Source of the DNA: Lachnospiraceae bacterium
GTDB lineage: Bacteria; Bacillota; Clostridia; Lachnospirales; Lachnospiraceae
Direction of reading: 5' to 3'
Assembly: GCA_015057325.1 (NCBI GenBank)
Contig: SVEQ01000003.1
Coordinates: 62,001-126,000, forward strand
Length of the DNA: 64,000 nt
Of this stretch, positions 17,750 through 27,131 are shown piece by piece (within the stretch, counting starts at the first letter, position 1; every line of letters starts with the position of its first letter). Made by a program: the position numbers and the translations under genes. Below the pieces are notes generated by a model. It saw only the letters and a list, made by a program, of their open reading frames with translations, was not told the DNA's origin and ran no database searches.

Positions 17750-18148
17750 TTATTTTTTTGAAAAACCAAGTTTGCCCAAAAGTTTTCCAAACTTATCAAC
17801 TGATATAGGCTTACAGATATAAGCATCATAATCATTACAAACCTGAATACTATCTAACGCAACTTCATCAAGAGCACTTACCATGATAACCTTTGCTCTT
17901 TCCTTTTGAGCAGACTTATATTTGCTTTCAGCCTCTCTTATCGCCTCTAAAGCCTTGTATCCGTCTAACTTGGTCATCATAATATCAAGACATATTAAAC
18001 CAAAAGGTTCTTTCTCCTCTAATGCCTTAACTGCTTCATCCACAGCTGTCATTCCATTGTCAACCGCTGTAACATCACCATACTCAGAGAATAATTTCTC
18101 CATGAACCTTCTGTTGACAAAATCGTCGTCTGCAACTAATACTCTCAT
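17750..18148 (-). CDS. Single-domain response regulator (receiver only)
   Basis: The protein is a lone receiver with the acidic pair in VADDDF, phosphoacceptor Asp in CLDIMMTKLDGY (about D53), the Ser switch residue in MVSALDE and the Lys in CKPISVDKF. There is no output domain. I chose the ATG at 18148 (132 residues) because GGAGG lies 5 bp before it; an ATG six codons upstream precedes that site. Such stand-alone receivers relay phosphate or act by protein contact. A hybrid kinase with HPt is encoded 11 kb away, but a link is only a guess. It sits between a TetR-type regulator (44 bp upstream) and rarA. Confidence 0.9.
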   Translation of the reverse strand: MRVLVADDDFVNRRFMEKLFSEYGDVTAVDNGMTAVDEAVKALEEKEPFGLICLDIMMTKLDGYKALEAIREAESKYKSAQKERAKVIMVSALDEVALDSIQVCNDYDAYICKPISVDKFGKLLGKLGFSKK

Positions 18149-18192
18149 CGTGTCCTCCATGCCCATATGTCGTAATAATATCTAAGACTTGC

Positions 18193-18786
18193 TTATTTCT
18201 TAATTCGAAGTACTTCAGCGAACTTGTTAAGTGAAGTCTCGGAAACCTGTTCGTGAGTCTTACTCTCATTCTCTAATCTTCTATTGAGTAACGCTCGATA
18301 CATTGTTCCAAAAACCATATTGGTAAGTTCTTCCGGTGTGAATGTGTCAACAATCTCACCTTCTTCTATAGCCATTGTAAACTCACGTCTCATAAACGCC
18401 ATTCGCTCTAAAAGACAAGCAGCCATAGCCTCTCTGGTATTGACATTATGCAGGAGTTCTTCGTAGTTCAATACAATAGCAGAGATTTCCTTATAACCCG
18501 CATAATAAGTAGACAATGTCTTGGTAAACTCCATCGCCTTATCAAAATGCGGTATATCTTTTGCTTCCAATGTTGCTATAATACCTTTATCAAACTTGGT
18601 AAATGTTTCAACAACTTCAACCAATACTTCATCAATACCACCAAAATATCGATAAAGCAGAGACTCTGACATATTCTCCTTCATCGCAAGCGTTTTTGTG
18701 CTCAAAGAAGAAAGTCCGGCCTCACTAATAATCTCTATAGCCGAAGCAATTATTCTGTCTTTTCTGTTAACAAAGTTATTGTTCAT
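18193..18786 (-). CDS. TetR-family transcriptional regulator
   Basis: The N-terminal 60 residues carry the TetR helix-turn-helix (RKDRIIASAIEIISEAGLSSLSTKTLAMKE is split over helices 1-3, with LLYRYFGG at the recognition-helix end). The helical C-terminal ligand domain has no clear family signature. The start is the ATG at 18786 (197 residues) behind GGGGG; a longer in-frame reading from 18858 would run through the promoter at 18837-18865. A short palindrome overlaps the promoter's -35, so autorepression is possible. The regulated target is not evident; the receiver gene downstream may be in the same transcript. Confidence 0.88.
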   Translation of the reverse strand: MNNNFVNRKDRIIASAIEIISEAGLSSLSTKTLAMKENMSESLLYRYFGGIDEVLVEVVETFTKFDKGIIATLEAKDIPHFDKAMEFTKTLSTYYAGYKEISAIVLNYEELLHNVNTREAMAACLLERMAFMRREFTMAIEEGEIVDTFTPEELTNMVFGTMYRALLNRRLENESKTHEQVSETSLNKFAEVLRIKK

Positions 18787-18836
18787 ATGAAACCCCCATA
18801 TCGTATGTATAACACCCCACCTGCTATACAATGATA

Positions 18837-18865
18837 ATTCTATGTTATAATTCGACATTTGTCAA
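18837..18865 (-). promoter_or_regulatory. Promoter and candidate operator of the TetR gene
   Basis: On the minus strand TTGACA (18860-18865) and TAGAAT (18837-18842) are spaced by exactly 17 bp. The perfect palindrome GACATTTGTC (18854-18863) covers most of the -35, which is where a TetR repressor would be expected to bind. The promoter is a strong consensus match; the operator is inference. Confidence 0.6.
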
Positions 18866-18893
18866 CCAAATGTGGCTTTATTATATTATTTTT

Positions 18894-19880
18894 TTACATA
18901 GGAGCAATGATTAAACGGTCCATCATCCTGTCAAAATAATATATAGAGTCAGAAAGCAAATCGATAAATCCTACTGACGATTTATTCCCTTCACACAAGA
19001 GATACTGCAAAAAAGAAGGATCTACACCCTCATATTCCGGAACAAGTAATACCTCATGCACACTTGAAGGCAAAACATATACATTAGCATTACTAACCTT
19101 GGCAAAATTGGCTATTACATTGTCATAAAGCATGCACGTTGCACCGTATGCTTTGTCGTGATTAGTAAGAATATACATATTAACATCTTGAGGTAAATCG
19201 CCAAAAACTTCAGAAGGAGCAGGCAGATTTCCACCTAAATGTTCTATCTTTTCTTTGTACAAATCTACAATCATATCTGTTATTGATTGAATATCCCACG
19301 GATATTTCTGCATAGTATTAAATAAGGCCCTCTCATATACTTCTTCAATACCCACGCCCCATTTATCAAACTCCTTGTTGGTTATAAGTGCACTGGCAAT
19401 ACCTACTTCATTAACATCAAATACATACCTAAATGTTATTGCAACATCCAAGTACCTCTTGTGTGGGCAACTTTTAAGAAGTTCCTTGTTCATCTCATAG
19501 TTAACAACTCTTACAACAAGATTACTTCCTACATTTGAATAATCGCTTATATCCACATATTCAATGTCATTATTATCCATCTCCTCTTTGTATCGATGAA
19601 CAATATCCTCCATAATCATTTCAAGAGGTTTCCCCATTTCATAACTGTCATAATATGGTTTTAAATAAATGTTGGGACTTAAAGAACGGCCTTCCCTATG
19701 AATACAAACTGCATCAAGAACAATTCCGTTGTTCTTAACAACCTGCTGTATACTCAATGAACATTTACTTATGAAATCATCAGCTTCTTCATCCGATAAT
19801 TTCATGTTTTTTCTCTCGTACTCCTCATAAACTTCTAAAAGGTTTTTCTCGATGTACTCTAAAAATTCGTCGTAATTCAT
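18894..19880 (-). CDS. DUF5688 family protein
   Basis: This 328-residue soluble protein has the pattern I associate with DUF5688 proteins: an N-terminal helical region, then NNGIVLDAVCIHREGRSLSP and IYLKPYYDSYEMG, followed by a long mixed region ending in VGFIDLLSDSIYYFDR. These proteins are frequent and often multi-copy in Lachnospiraceae and have no established biochemical role. There are no membrane segments or known catalytic motifs. The gene stands alone after the hisC terminator, 108 bp from the TetR gene start. Confidence 0.8.
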   Translation of the reverse strand: MNYDEFLEYIEKNLLEVYEEYERKNMKLSDEEADDFISKCSLSIQQVVKNNGIVLDAVCIHREGRSLSPNIYLKPYYDSYEMGKPLEMIMEDIVHRYKEEMDNNDIEYVDISDYSNVGSNLVVRVVNYEMNKELLKSCPHKRYLDVAITFRYVFDVNEVGIASALITNKEFDKWGVGIEEVYERALFNTMQKYPWDIQSITDMIVDLYKEKIEHLGGNLPAPSEVFGDLPQDVNMYILTNHDKAYGATCMLYDNVIANFAKVSNANVYVLPSSVHEVLLVPEYEGVDPSFLQYLLCEGNKSSVGFIDLLSDSIYYFDRMMDRLIIAPM

Positions 19881-19987
19881 AACTCATATCTCCTTTAATC
19901 GTAATTAAAAAATGTAAAAAGAAAATATGTAGTTAGGACATAAATGTGAAAATGTGCATGAGATTGCTTGAAAAATATAGAAAAAAA

Positions 19988-20028
19988 AGAAATCCTTTAT
20001 CGCACGTATGAAATGATAAAGGATTTCT
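19988..20028 (-). terminator. Intrinsic terminator after hisC
   Basis: Minus-strand AGAAATCCTTTATC pairs perfectly with GATAAAGGATTTCT (14-bp arms, 13-nt loop) and is followed by eight T. It ends the prmC-prfA-hisC transcript. Confidence 0.9.
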
Positions 20029-20037
20029 CTAAAATAG

Positions 20038-21096
20038 TCAAGAATAATTTTCTATGAAGTTTTCCAAGAACTTAACAAGTGTTTTCATCTGCTCGTCAGT
20101 TCCGATTGTAATTCTTAAATAATTGTCAATTCTTGGTTTATTGAAATATCTTACATAAATATGATTTGCTTTTGCTGCCTCAAAAATTGCCTTAGCAGGA
20201 ACATCTTTATGTGATGCAAAAACAAAGTTTGTATGAGTTTCGGGATAAGAAAATCCAAGTCTTGTAAGTTCTTTGCAAAACCATTCTCGTGTATTCTTAA
20301 CCTTCTCTATCATTTCTTTGAAATACGCATCATCACGAACGCTTTCAACACCAAGTACGATTGATGAGTAATTCATAGTGTACGAGTTAAACGAGAATTT
20401 AACCGCGTTTAATGCCTTGATAAGTTCAGGATTACCCATTGCATATCCTATTCTCATACCTGCCATAGAACGCGACTTAGAAAATGTACGAACTACAAGT
20501 AAGTTGTCATATTCATCAATTAATGAAAGTGCACTATCCGGTGCATAGTCAACATATGCCTCATCAACAATTACAACAACGTCTCTATTATTATCAAGTA
20601 TTTCTTTTACCTTATCAATTGGCAAATATACACAGGTAGGTGCATTCGGATTAGGAAATACCACACCACCGTTTGTTTCCTTATAATCTGAAGGTACAAT
20701 ATTAAAGTTATCATCAAGTGCCTTTGTCACATAAGGTATTCTGTATAAATCAGCCCATACATCATAGAAACTGTATGTTATATCCGGGAAAAATATCGGT
20801 TTATCCGAATTAAAAAATGTAAGGAACGCCATTGCAAGAACATCATCGGAACCAACACCGACAAACACCTGCTCCTTGTTCAATCCATGATAATTGGCAA
20901 GTTCCTCTACAAGTGCCGTAACCTCCGGATCAGGGTATATTCTTAACTTTTCAAGATCAAGCTTAGCATTTAACACCTTGCTTGACGGCGGATACGGATT
21001 CTCATTCGTATTAAGCTTGATAACATTAGCGTCTTTGGGTTGTTCTCCCGGAACATAAGGTTCAACGGTTCTTACATTCTTCATCCATTCTTTCAT
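20038..21096 (-). CDS. hisC: Histidinol-phosphate aminotransferase
   Basis: A PLP-dependent fold-type I aminotransferase of 352 residues. The start KNVRTVEPYVPGEQP, the substrate loop NPNAPTCVYLP, DEAYVDYA and the PLP lysine in VRTFSKSRSMAGMRIGYA are typical of HisC, which converts imidazole-acetol phosphate to histidinol phosphate. Phenylalanine or tyrosine aminotransferase activity is possible in this family. No other his gene is nearby: it sits 21 bp after prfA, an arrangement that makes the histidine assignment likely but not certain. Confidence 0.88.
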   Translation of the reverse strand: MKEWMKNVRTVEPYVPGEQPKDANVIKLNTNENPYPPSSKVLNAKLDLEKLRIYPDPEVTALVEELANYHGLNKEQVFVGVGSDDVLAMAFLTFFNSDKPIFFPDITYSFYDVWADLYRIPYVTKALDDNFNIVPSDYKETNGGVVFPNPNAPTCVYLPIDKVKEILDNNRDVVVIVDEAYVDYAPDSALSLIDEYDNLLVVRTFSKSRSMAGMRIGYAMGNPELIKALNAVKFSFNSYTMNYSSIVLGVESVRDDAYFKEMIEKVKNTREWFCKELTRLGFSYPETHTNFVFASHKDVPAKAIFEAAKANHIYVRYFNKPRIDNYLRITIGTDEQMKTLVKFLENFIENYS

Positions 21097-21117
21097 AGCA
21101 TCAAAACTCCTTCTTAC

Positions 21118-22194
21118 TTACGAAGCCTCCTGCATCTTAGCAAGCTTTGCTGCCTGATCGGCTGCAGTCAAACTATCAATAATTTCATCAAGGTCGCCAT
21201 CCATAACCGAATCAAGTTTATGAAGTGTAAGCTTAATTCTATGGTCAGTAACACGTCCCTGAGGGAAGTTATAAGTTCTAATCTTCTCTGAACGGTCTCC
21301 TGTTCCTACCTGACTTTTTCTAAGTTCAGCTTCTGCATCATGAGCCTTTTGAAGCTCCATATCGTAAAGTTTTGCACGAAGTACCTTCAAGGCTTTGTCC
21401 TTATTCTTTAACTGACTCTTCTCATCCTGACACGAAATAACGATTCCTGTAGGGATATGTGTAAGACGAACTGCCGAATCCGTTGTGTTGACACACTGAC
21501 CACCGTTACCGGAAGCTCTAAACACATCAAACTTACAATCATTTAAATCCAATTCAAAATCAACTTCTTCCGCTTCAGGCATAATTGCAACTGTCATAGT
21601 TGAAGTATGGATTCTTCCTCCTGACTCTGTCTCAGGAACTCGCTGAACACGGTGAACTCCACTCTCATACTTAAGTCTTGAGAATGCGCCCTTACCGTTA
21701 ATCATAAATGAACATTCCTTAAAGCCGCCGATTCCGTTCTCATTAAGACTTATAAGTTCTGTCTTCCAATGCATCTTATCAGCATACTTCTGATACATAC
21801 GGAATACTTCAGCAGCAAAAAGTGCTGACTCATCTCCACCTGCACCTGCACGAAGTTCAACGATAACGTTCTTATCATCATTAGGGTCTTTGGGAAGAAG
21901 GAGAATCTTTAACTCCTGCTCAATAATACCAACTCGCTCTTTGGCATCATTTAACTCTTCCTTGGCAAGCTCACGCATTTCCTCGTCTTTTTCTTCCTCA
22001 AGCATCAAAAGACTGTCCTCAATTGCCTGCTTAGCGGCAAGATATTCCTTATACTTATCGGCAATAGGGGCAAGCTCGCTCTGCTCCTTCATAAGTGCCG
22101 TATATTTTTCCTGGTTATTAAGCACGTCCTGATCGCTTAACTGCTCTAATACTGACTCGTAACGAGCTAACAAATCTTCTAATTTATCAAACAT
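21118..22194 (-). CDS. prfA: Peptide chain release factor 1
   Basis: RF1 recognises UAA and UAG and triggers peptide release. The catalytic GGQ is in [19 protein letters not shown], and the region around [17 protein letters not shown] contains the codon-recognition P-x-T position (PET, the RF1-type form). Length 358 is standard. The Gln of GGQ is the target of PrmC, encoded 50 bp upstream in the same direction. Confidence 0.97.
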   Translation of the reverse strand: MFDKLEDLLARYESVLEQLSDQDVLNNQEKYTALMKEQSELAPIADKYKEYLAAKQAIEDSLLMLEEEKDEEMRELAKEELNDAKERVGIIEQELKILLLPKDPNDDKNVIVELRAGAGGDESALFAAEVFRMYQKYADKMHWKTELISLNENGIGGFKECSFMINGKGAFSRLKYESGVHRVQRVPETESGGRIHTSTMTVAIMPEAEEVDFELDLNDCKFDVFRASGNGGQCVNTTDSAVRLTHIPTGIVISCQDEKSQLKNKDKALKVLRAKLYDMELQKAHDAEAELRKSQVGTGDRSEKIRTYNFPQGRVTDHRIKLTLHKLDSVMDGDLDEIIDSLTAADQAAKLAKMQEAS

Positions 22195-22244
22195 TTTATA
22201 ATCTCCTTCAAAAATTAGTCATTATTAAGTATCTCGTAACGACG

Positions 22245-23087
22245 CTATAAATGACCAAAAACAACTCTGTCCTTACCCGCGTAATCTTTATGAACTTCAA
22301 CGCCCGAAAAACCTTGCTGTTTCATTAAATCAGATACTGCCTTTCCCTGATTATATCCTATCTCAAACATTAAAGTTGCACCATCATGCAGATAGCTTGT
22401 TGATGACTTAATGATTTCCTTGTAAATATCAAGACCATCCTCGCCACCGTCAAGTGCAAGTCTTGGCTCAAAATCCTTAACCTCAGGCATTAATGTGTCT
22501 ACAATAGCACTCTCAATGTATGGTGGATTGCAGACAATTAGATTGAACTTTTCATCAATTCCTTCAAAGAGATTCCCATTATTAACCATTGCCTTAACAT
22601 TATATTTGTCAATATTTTTACGGCACACATTAAGGGCATCTTGTGATATATCACTTAAATACAGATTGATATTATCGTTGTATAGTTTAAGAGATATTCC
22701 TATACAGCCGCTTCCACAGCAAAGATCAAGAACATCAGCTTCTGTCTTACACTGCTTACCTATCAAATCATTGGCAAGTTCCACCAAAATCTCGGTATCA
22801 CTTCTTGGAATCAATACGTTTTCATCTACAAAAAATGTATAATCCATGAAGTGTGCAAAGCCAAGTATATATTGAAGAGGATAATGTTCACAACGCCTTT
22901 TTATAAATTCTTTGTATTTATTCTCTTTATCAGCACTAACACTCTCATCACTGTTGGCTAGCATATACATGTAATTAACGCAAAGTACATTCTCAAGCAA
23001 CACCTTACGCTCGTATTTTGCATATTCATTACCGCTTATCATAAGCTGCTCTTTTCCGTAATCCAGCAATTGTTTTATGGTTGACAT
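22245..23087 (-). CDS. prmC: Release factor glutamine methyltransferase
   Basis: PrmC methylates the GGQ glutamine of release factors using AdoMet. Motif I is VLDLCCGSGCIGISL and the substrate motif is IVCNPPYIE (NPPY). The N-terminal helical domain is present and total length is 280. The ATG follows the yqhQ stop codon without a gap (TAG ATG), with GAGGGA inside the end of yqhQ as the ribosome binding site, so translation is coupled. Confidence 0.96.
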   Translation of the reverse strand: MSTIKQLLDYGKEQLMISGNEYAKYERKVLLENVLCVNYMYMLANSDESVSADKENKYKEFIKRRCEHYPLQYILGFAHFMDYTFFVDENVLIPRSDTEILVELANDLIGKQCKTEADVLDLCCGSGCIGISLKLYNDNINLYLSDISQDALNVCRKNIDKYNVKAMVNNGNLFEGIDEKFNLIVCNPPYIESAIVDTLMPEVKDFEPRLALDGGEDGLDIYKEIIKSSTSYLHDGATLMFEIGYNQGKAVSDLMKQQGFSGVEVHKDYAGKDRVVFGHL

Positions 23088-24089
23088 CTAGAATCCCTCT
23101 AAATCTTCCTCGTCATCAAACTCGTATCTTACTCCCGGTGTTTCAAGGCCCTGTGCCTCGTTAACCGCATCAACATATTCCTGACCGTAAATAACCGCTT
23201 CAACAGCAATTATTGCAACCTGAATCATTTCCTCATCAGGCTCTCTTGTAGTAAGCTTCTGAATCCACATTCCTGGAACACTAAGCACATTGAAAAATGC
23301 ATTGTCATGTCTTCCCGCTAAACGAATAATCTCGTAAGAGATACCTGCAACAACAGGAATGAGTAATAGTCTCAATACAAAACGAAGCCACATTTCTTCA
23401 GCCGTAATAAACATAAATACGATAATACTTACAATCATAACGATAAACATGAAGCTTGTTCCGCAACGCTTATGGTAACGCTTGTACTGCTTAACATTGT
23501 CAGGGTTTAATTCCTTACCCGCTTCATAACAGTTGATTGTCTTATGCTCTGCTCCATGGTACATGAACAGCCTGTTAATGTCTTCCATTTTAGAAATTAA
23601 AATGACATACAATATAAATATTAATAATCTTATTACTCCCTCTATGAGCGAGACCACATAGTGATTAGCCACATATTTTGAGCAAAACTCAGCAATGGCT
23701 GCAGGAAGTAAAACAAACAAACCGATTGCAAGTAATACAGAAAAGCATACTGTAAAACCGATTAATACGCTTTCTGCCTTGTCCTTAAATATGTCCTTAA
23801 AAAGCTTGTCTGCTTTGGTTTCTTCCTCTTCCTCCTCAAAAAATGATGAAGAATAAGATAATGTTTTCGTTCCAAGTGTAAGAGCCTCAAGGAAATTAAC
23901 AATTCCTCTGAAAAAAGGAAGCTTAAAAAAAGCATGTTTATCGCCAAAAGACTTATACTCATTAAGTTTCACACATATTTTCTTGTCCGGAAGTCGTACC
24001 GCTGTGGCATATCCGTTAGGGCCTTTCATCATTACGCCCTCAAGAACTGCCTGACCTCCGAGTGTTCCCTTTGGTAAACGATTTTCCAT
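23088..24089 (-). CDS. yqhQ: DUF1385 family membrane protein (YqhQ)
   Basis: The 333-residue protein begins with GGQAVLEGVMMKGP, a hallmark of DUF1385, and has about four membrane segments in two pairs (about 113-135 and 147-170, 217-238 and 240-262). Between the pairs lies the conserved FMYHGAEHKTINCYEAG and KRYHKRCGTSF region, with several His and Cys that could bind metal. Its biochemical function is not established. It stands in the conserved block rpmE-yqhQ-prmC-prfA. Confidence 0.92.
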   Translation of the reverse strand: MENRLPKGTLGGQAVLEGVMMKGPNGYATAVRLPDKKICVKLNEYKSFGDKHAFFKLPFFRGIVNFLEALTLGTKTLSYSSSFFEEEEEETKADKLFKDIFKDKAESVLIGFTVCFSVLLAIGLFVLLPAAIAEFCSKYVANHYVVSLIEGVIRLLIFILYVILISKMEDINRLFMYHGAEHKTINCYEAGKELNPDNVKQYKRYHKRCGTSFMFIVMIVSIIVFMFITAEEMWLRFVLRLLLIPVVAGISYEIIRLAGRHDNAFFNVLSVPGMWIQKLTTREPDEEMIQVAIIAVEAVIYGQEYVDAVNEAQGLETPGVRYEFDDEEDLEGF

Positions 24090-24127
24090 ATAATATATAC
24101 CTCATAAGATATTTTACAAAAACAAAA

Positions 24128-24155
24128 GGGTTGAGATTATATTCAATCCCAACCC
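24128..24155 (-). terminator. Intrinsic terminator after rpmE
   Basis: Minus-strand GGGTTGGGATTGAA pairs with the downstream AATCTCAACCC through a compact stem and is followed by TTTTGTTTTTG. It probably lets ribosomal protein transcript exceed that of yqhQ-prmC-prfA. Confidence 0.8.
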
Positions 24156-24165
24156 ATAATCGTTA

Positions 24166-24375
24166 CTAGTCCGCCTTGTTAACGCCGTACTTACGATTGA
24201 ACTTATCAATACGACCACGTGCCTGAGCTGATTTCTGCTGACCTGTGTAGAAAGAATGGCACTTTGAGCAAATCTCAACGTGAATCTCTTCCTTTGTAGA
24301 TCCTGTAACAAACTCATTACCGCAGTTGCAAACTACCTTTGCCTGATAATAATCTGGATGAATTCCTTCCTTCAT
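24166..24375 (-). CDS. rpmE: 50S ribosomal protein L31, zinc-binding type
   Basis: The protein of 69 residues begins [22 protein letters not shown] and contains the four cysteines of the zinc-containing (C+) L31: C-x-C in VCNCGN and C-x-x-C in [11 protein letters not shown]. It is not the zinc-free form used under zinc limitation. I start it at the ATG at 24375 (GAGAGGTG upstream); an in-frame ATG at 24438 lies in the leader. It has its own strong promoter and terminator. In many Firmicutes rho is its direct neighbour; here the pilus operon stands between. Confidence 0.97.
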   Translation of the reverse strand: MKEGIHPDYYQAKVVCNCGNEFVTGSTKEEIHVEICSKCHSFYTGQQKSAQARGRIDKFNRKYGVNKAD

Positions 24376-24471
24376 TGTATAACACCTCTCTAATAATATT
24401 GGCAGATTCCAACCCGCCTGGTTAATTAAAATTCCCACAAAGATTAACTCTCTGCGTAAAACAACTTCTGT

Positions 24472-24500
24472 ATTCTAGCATATAAAATGACAGAATGCAA
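24472..24500 (-). promoter_or_regulatory. rpmE promoter
   Basis: Minus-strand TTGCAT (24495-24500), 17 bp, TAGAAT (24472-24477), with an extended TG one base before the -10. Hexamers and spacing are identical to those of the rpmB promoter at 59806-59834. Confidence 0.75.
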
Positions 24501-24507
24501 GCATTTT

Positions 24508-26304
24508 TTAATCAAATGACGCAACTCTGCGAAACTCTTCAACTGTTGTTATTCCCTGTTCCATCAAATCTATACAACTCTGTCGCAAGGTTTTCATTCC
24601 CTGCTTTTCTATAGCGTAGTCCTTGATGTCTTCCGTAGTTGCTCCCGAAGAAATCATGTTACGCAATTCCTTATCTACTATAAGAATCTCATGTATTGCC
24701 GTTCTACCACTGTAACCTGTATTGTTACAATGAGGACAACCACAAGCCACCTTAACTCTTGGAATGTCACGACCAATAAACTGTCTGTCCTCTTCCGATA
24801 AAGTTCCTTCCTTACAACAATAGGTACATACTTTTCTTACTAATCGCTGCGCAATAATACCATCTAGGGCACTTGATACCATATAAGGCTCAATACCCAT
24901 ATCCACAAGACGAATAACCGATGAAGCAGCATCATTGGTATGAAGAGTTGAAAGAACCAAATGTCCTGTAATAGCCGCTCTTATTGATATGGATGCCGTC
25001 TCCTTATCACGAGTCTCACCAACCATTATGATATCAGGATCCTGTCGAAGCAATGCCCTAAGACCAACATCAAACGTAAGTCCCGCTACCGGATGAACCT
25101 GCATCTGATTAAGTTTTGGAAGGTTCTTCTCAACCGGGTCTTCAATTGTTGAAATGTTAACCGGACGATTTGAAAGTTCAGCAAGCATCATATAAAGTGT
25201 TGTAGACTTACCTGAACCTGTAGGACCCGTAAGATAAATGATTCCGTTAAGAGAACCAAGCATTGTCTGAACCTTTTTATAATCCTCTGCATTCATACCG
25301 AAAGTACCCGGATTATCTATTGCGGAATTATTAGCAAGAAGTCTAAGCACCGCTTTCTCACCAAATGATGTAGGTATAATCGAAACACGAACATTTACAA
25401 TCTGGTCTCTTATTCTTACTCTGAAGTGTCCGTCCTGCGGCACACGTCTTTCTGCTATATCAAGTTCACCCATTATCTTAATTCTTGCAATAAGCGATGC
25501 GTGAATGTTTTTCTGCAAGGTAACATATTCAACCATTGCACCGTCTATACGCATACGAACCATAGTGTTTTTCTCGAATGGTTCAATATGAATATCGGAT
25601 ACATTATCTGCGTACGCCTTATCAAGTAAACTGTTAACCAGATTGATAATAGGCGTATCGTCTGTACCGTCTGAAGTGTCGATAAGCATTTCATCAACAC
25701 CGCTGTCATCCATGTTCTTGTTGGCAACCGTAACCGCTTCTTTTGCAGCAATCTCTGCATAGTAATAATGAATAGCATTCTTAAGCGGTTCTGCCTCTGA
25801 AATAAACAAATCAATTGTTTTTCCTGTTGTCTGCCTGATATCCTCGATTCCATAAAGGTCAAGAGGATCATTTACTACCAATTGCAAACGGTCATTATCA
25901 AGTCCGATTGGAAGCATAACATAATCATTGGCAAGTTGCTCAGGAATAAGATCAACCGCCTCAATATCCACTTTCGTATTGGATATATCAATAACTTCTA
26001 TGTTAAGTTTCTCTGCCATAGCGCCAAGCATCTGGCGTTCTGTTACAAGACCCAACGTAATTAAGATTGAACCGATACGCTCACCCTTATGCTCCTTCTG
26101 GTATGCAAGTGCTTCCTTAAGTTGGCTGTCCGTAATATAGCCCATCTCAATAAGAGTATCTCCAAGACGAAGTTTTCTAATTGCATTATTGTCAAACGAA
26201 GGTGCAGCCGGTCTTTCCTCTGTCGGTGTTATAGTCTGTGTCGTTGTAACACCCAAACCCAATGATGCAGTTTTATTATCCATATCGCTAATTCTTAATT
26301 TCAT
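24508..26304 (-). CDS. pilB: Type IV pilus assembly ATPase (PilB/GspE family)
   Basis: The hexameric motor that powers pilus extension. Residues about 40-110 form a MshEN-type domain (LGDTLIEMGYITDSQLKEAL), of the sort that binds cyclic di-GMP in some relatives. The ATPase core has Walker A LTGPTGSGKSTTLY, an Asp box (EDPVEK), Walker B LLRQDPDIIMVGETRD and the His box TGHLVLSTLHTNDAASS. A tetracysteine zinc site (CTYC and CPHC, about residues 510-550) is typical of extension ATPases rather than PilT. GTGATG-preceded start MKLRISDMD at 26304 has GGAG upstream. It is the last gene of the pilus operon; no PilT-like gene is in the window. Confidence 0.95.
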   Translation of the reverse strand: MKLRISDMDNKTASLGLGVTTTQTITPTEERPAAPSFDNNAIRKLRLGDTLIEMGYITDSQLKEALAYQKEHKGERIGSILITLGLVTERQMLGAMAEKLNIEVIDISNTKVDIEAVDLIPEQLANDYVMLPIGLDNDRLQLVVNDPLDLYGIEDIRQTTGKTIDLFISEAEPLKNAIHYYYAEIAAKEAVTVANKNMDDSGVDEMLIDTSDGTDDTPIINLVNSLLDKAYADNVSDIHIEPFEKNTMVRMRIDGAMVEYVTLQKNIHASLIARIKIMGELDIAERRVPQDGHFRVRIRDQIVNVRVSIIPTSFGEKAVLRLLANNSAIDNPGTFGMNAEDYKKVQTMLGSLNGIIYLTGPTGSGKSTTLYMMLAELSNRPVNISTIEDPVEKNLPKLNQMQVHPVAGLTFDVGLRALLRQDPDIIMVGETRDKETASISIRAAITGHLVLSTLHTNDAASSVIRLVDMGIEPYMVSSALDGIIAQRLVRKVCTYCCKEGTLSEEDRQFIGRDIPRVKVACGCPHCNNTGYSGRTAIHEILIVDKELRNMISSGATTEDIKDYAIEKQGMKTLRQSCIDLMEQGITTVEEFRRVASFD

Positions 26305-26320
26305 AACATCACTCCACCCT

Positions 26321-27127
26321 TTACTCGGTTTTTTCCAAAAACTTCATTCCGTCATACATAAACATATCAAAGCATATAACAAGTCTTGCTCCGCTACCGT
26401 TATCAAGATTGACTAACTCGCCGTTAACATACTGATACGGAAGAGTTGTCACGTCAGACCATTCAAAAGAAGTAACCGTTATTGCCTTATCATTTATAAG
26501 TTCATCAAGAAGTGTCTGTGCCTTATCGTGTGGTCCGTATACATCCAGTGTTATCGCTGTTGAATATACATTGGCGGGTGATGTATCAGTCACATTGTAA
26601 GCACCTGTATCATAATTAATTGAAGCAAGCAAATCCAAATCAACAATTTCACTGTCGCTTTCTTTCTCATCAGAAGAAGCACTGTCCTCTGATTCTTCAG
26701 CCAACGCCGCCAATGCTTCGGCAGCCTCTATTTGTTTGGTCATTTCCTCGGAATTAACATACGGATTATACACTACCGGCTCTTTTCCTGTTCTGATTCC
26801 CAAATTGATAACTTTAAGACCATGGCCTAATGCCTTATTGGTAATAAGTTTATCAACATCAGATGAAGGCATTTTTTCGTAATATCTGGAAGAAAGTTCC
26901 TCTGCCATCGTCATAGCCTTCTCTTCGAAACTCTTAATAATTTCTAAATGATATAACTTTGCTTCAATCGTATCATGAGTAATCTGTGCATCGTCAAGTT
27001 TTACGGAAGTCTTGTCAATCTTTTTGTTAAGCGGTCTAATTCCTAGAATATAGAACATAGCAACAATGACGATGATTCCCAATATGTACAATAATTTCTT
27101 GTCTCTTGATGTTATCTGGGTCGTCAT
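26321..27127 (-). CDS. PilO-like pilus assembly protein
   Basis: The 268-residue protein has a short cytoplasmic N-terminus, one membrane segment (about 13-30) and a coiled coil (about 31-80), followed by an acidic Glu/Ser-rich stretch (about 140-165) and a C-terminal alpha-beta domain. This matches the bitopic PilO architecture, and its position after the PilM-PilN gene (4 bp) supports it. With PilN and PilM it would form the alignment or platform subcomplex linking the pilus motor to the external face of the membrane. Sequence similarity in this family is low, so the name rests on topology and order. Confidence 0.75.
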   Translation of the reverse strand: MTTQITSRDKKLLYILGIIVIVAMFYILGIRPLNKKIDKTSVKLDDAQITHDTIEAKLYHLEIIKSFEEKAMTMAEELSSRYYEKMPSSDVDKLITNKALGHGLKVINLGIRTGKEPVVYNPYVNSEEMTKQIEAAEALAALAEESEDSASSDEKESDSEIVDLDLLASINYDTGAYNVTDTSPANVYSTAITLDVYGPHDKAQTLLDELINDKAITVTSFEWSDVTTLPYQYVNGELVNLDNGSGARLVICFDMFMYDGMKFLEKTE

Positions 27128-27131
27128 CTAA

